From NCBI GenBank assembly GCA_003452695.1, contig DMNP01000334.1, forward strand, positions 1-6,004: a DNA stretch of 6,004 nt, given 5' to 3'. The notes beneath the pieces were generated by a model that was not told where the DNA came from, searched no databases, and worked only from the letters and a program-made list of their open reading frames with translations. Positions 5,454 to 6,004 of the stretch are shown in pieces (positions within the stretch are counted from its first letter, which is position 1; each line of letters starts with the position of its first letter). The position numbers were made by a program, and so were the translations under genes. The stretch comes from Eggerthellaceae bacterium (GTDB taxonomy: Bacteria; Actinomycetota; Coriobacteriia; Coriobacteriales; Eggerthellaceae).

Positions 5454-6004
5454 ATGAAAACGACCATCGCCGATTTGTACGACCTTTCCAACACGATAGC
5501 CGCGCCGTTGCTGCAGCGCTTCGAATACCCGTGGGAGGCGCTGGCGCACATAAAGGAGTTCATCCTGGAACTCGGCCCGACGTTGCCCGAAAACGAATTC
5601 GACCATCCGCAAGAAGGCGTGTGGATTGCGAAAGATGCCACCATTTTCGAAAGTGCCTATATCGGGTCGCCGCTGATTATCGACAAAGGCGCCGAGGTGC
5701 GCCAGTGCGCGTTCCTGCGTTGTCCCGCCATCGTGGGCAAGGGAGCCGTGGTGGGCAATTCCACCGAGCTGAAGAACGTCATCCTGTTTGACAAGGTGCA
5801 GGTGCCGCATTACAACTATGTGGGCGATTCCATCTTGGGCTATTGTTCGCATATGGGTGCCGGGGCCATAACGTCGAATTTGAAGAGCGACAAGACGCTG
5901 GTTACCGTGAAGGATTTCGCCAACGACGAGGCTATCGAGACCGGGATAAAGAAATTTGGCGCTATGCTGGGCGACCATGTGGAAGTGGGCTGCAACAGCG
6001 TGCT
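5454..6004 (+). CDS. GlmU-C-like left-handed beta-helix acyltransferase, 3' end missing
   Basis: The first 183 residues are in the window and the gene runs on past its end. From about 57 the chain shows left-handed beta-helix hexapeptide turns such as VWIAKDATIF, LIIDKGAEV, AIVGKGAVVG, NVILFDKV and YVGDSILG. The segment VPHYNYVGDSILGYCSHMGAGAITSN (117-142) aligns with the GlmU acetyltransferase active site ([25 protein letters not shown] in E. coli). H119 matches catalytic H363 and Y122 matches Y366, while the place of N377 is H133. Residues 1-55 are a helical N terminus starting MKTTIADLYDLS, and the nucleotidyltransferase domain of true GlmU is absent. I recall this family being labelled UDP-N-acetylglucosamine pyrophosphorylase in databases, a name that does not fit the missing domain. 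Probable role: acetyl transfer to an amino-sugar phosphate. The substrate is unknown; the position after glmM and nagB supports amino-sugar metabolism. Confidence 0.85.
   Translation, partial: MKTTIADLYDLSNTIAAPLLQRFEYPWEALAHIKEFILELGPTLPENEFDHPQEGVWIAKDATIFESAYIGSPLIIDKGAEVRQCAFLRCPAIVGKGAVVGNSTELKNVILFDKVQVPHYNYVGDSILGYCSHMGAGAITSNLKSDKTLVTVKDFANDEAIETGIKKFGAMLGDHVEVGCNSV

Noticed and set aside
5115..5978. 287-codon open frame on the minus strand
   Set aside because: It covers nagB, the terminator and the acyltransferase gene in antisense; the plus-strand genes have clear motifs and ribosome sites.
1..6004. SOS (LexA) box controlling the ruv genes
   Set aside because: I found no GAAC-N4-GTTC type site by eye; the promoter of the ruv operon is upstream of the window.

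Overview
The window is high-GC bacterial chromosome with short intergenic gaps and every gene on the + strand. Gene content, protein sequence style and a heavy use of ATA isoleucine codons in a GC-rich genome suggest an actinobacterium of class Coriobacteriia, probably near the Eggerthellaceae. That placement comes from recalled sequence style, not from a search. I see no rRNA, tRNA, CRISPR array, insertion sequence, phage gene or gene decay.

Layout: (1) Positions 1-1982 hold the Holliday-junction operon ruvC (3' end only), ruvA and ruvB; ruvC and ruvA overlap in an ATGA. (2) One base after ruvB, a GTG-started gene (1984-2601) encodes an acidic 205-residue protein of unknown function, very probably translated with ruvB. 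(3) An AT-rich gap (2602-2809) holds two short inverted repeats, a TTGACA promoter element and a structured leader. It precedes a single-domain cold-shock protein gene (2810-3013), which is followed by a 15-bp GC-rich hairpin. (4) A TATAAT box leads into glmM (3203-4543). After it come nagB (4648-5373), a hairpin terminator, and the start of a left-handed beta-helix acyltransferase gene (5454 to the window end) resembling the acetyltransferase half of GlmU.

How they work together: RuvA binds the four-way junction, RuvB drives branch migration and RuvC cuts, which resolves recombination intermediates. GlmM sends glucosamine-6-P toward UDP-GlcNAc and peptidoglycan by making glucosamine-1-P. NagB deaminates the same glucosamine-6-P to fructose-6-P and ammonia. 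The third gene may acetylate an amino-sugar phosphate. The second half is thus an amino-sugar branch-point cluster. The cold-shock gene between the two groups appears to be its own transcription unit.

Most of the window is ordinary housekeeping sequence. The points most worth a second look are the unknown gene tied to ruvB, the stand-alone GlmU-C-like protein beside glmM and nagB, and the inverted repeats and folded leader around the cold-shock gene. I did not find a clearly new biological system.
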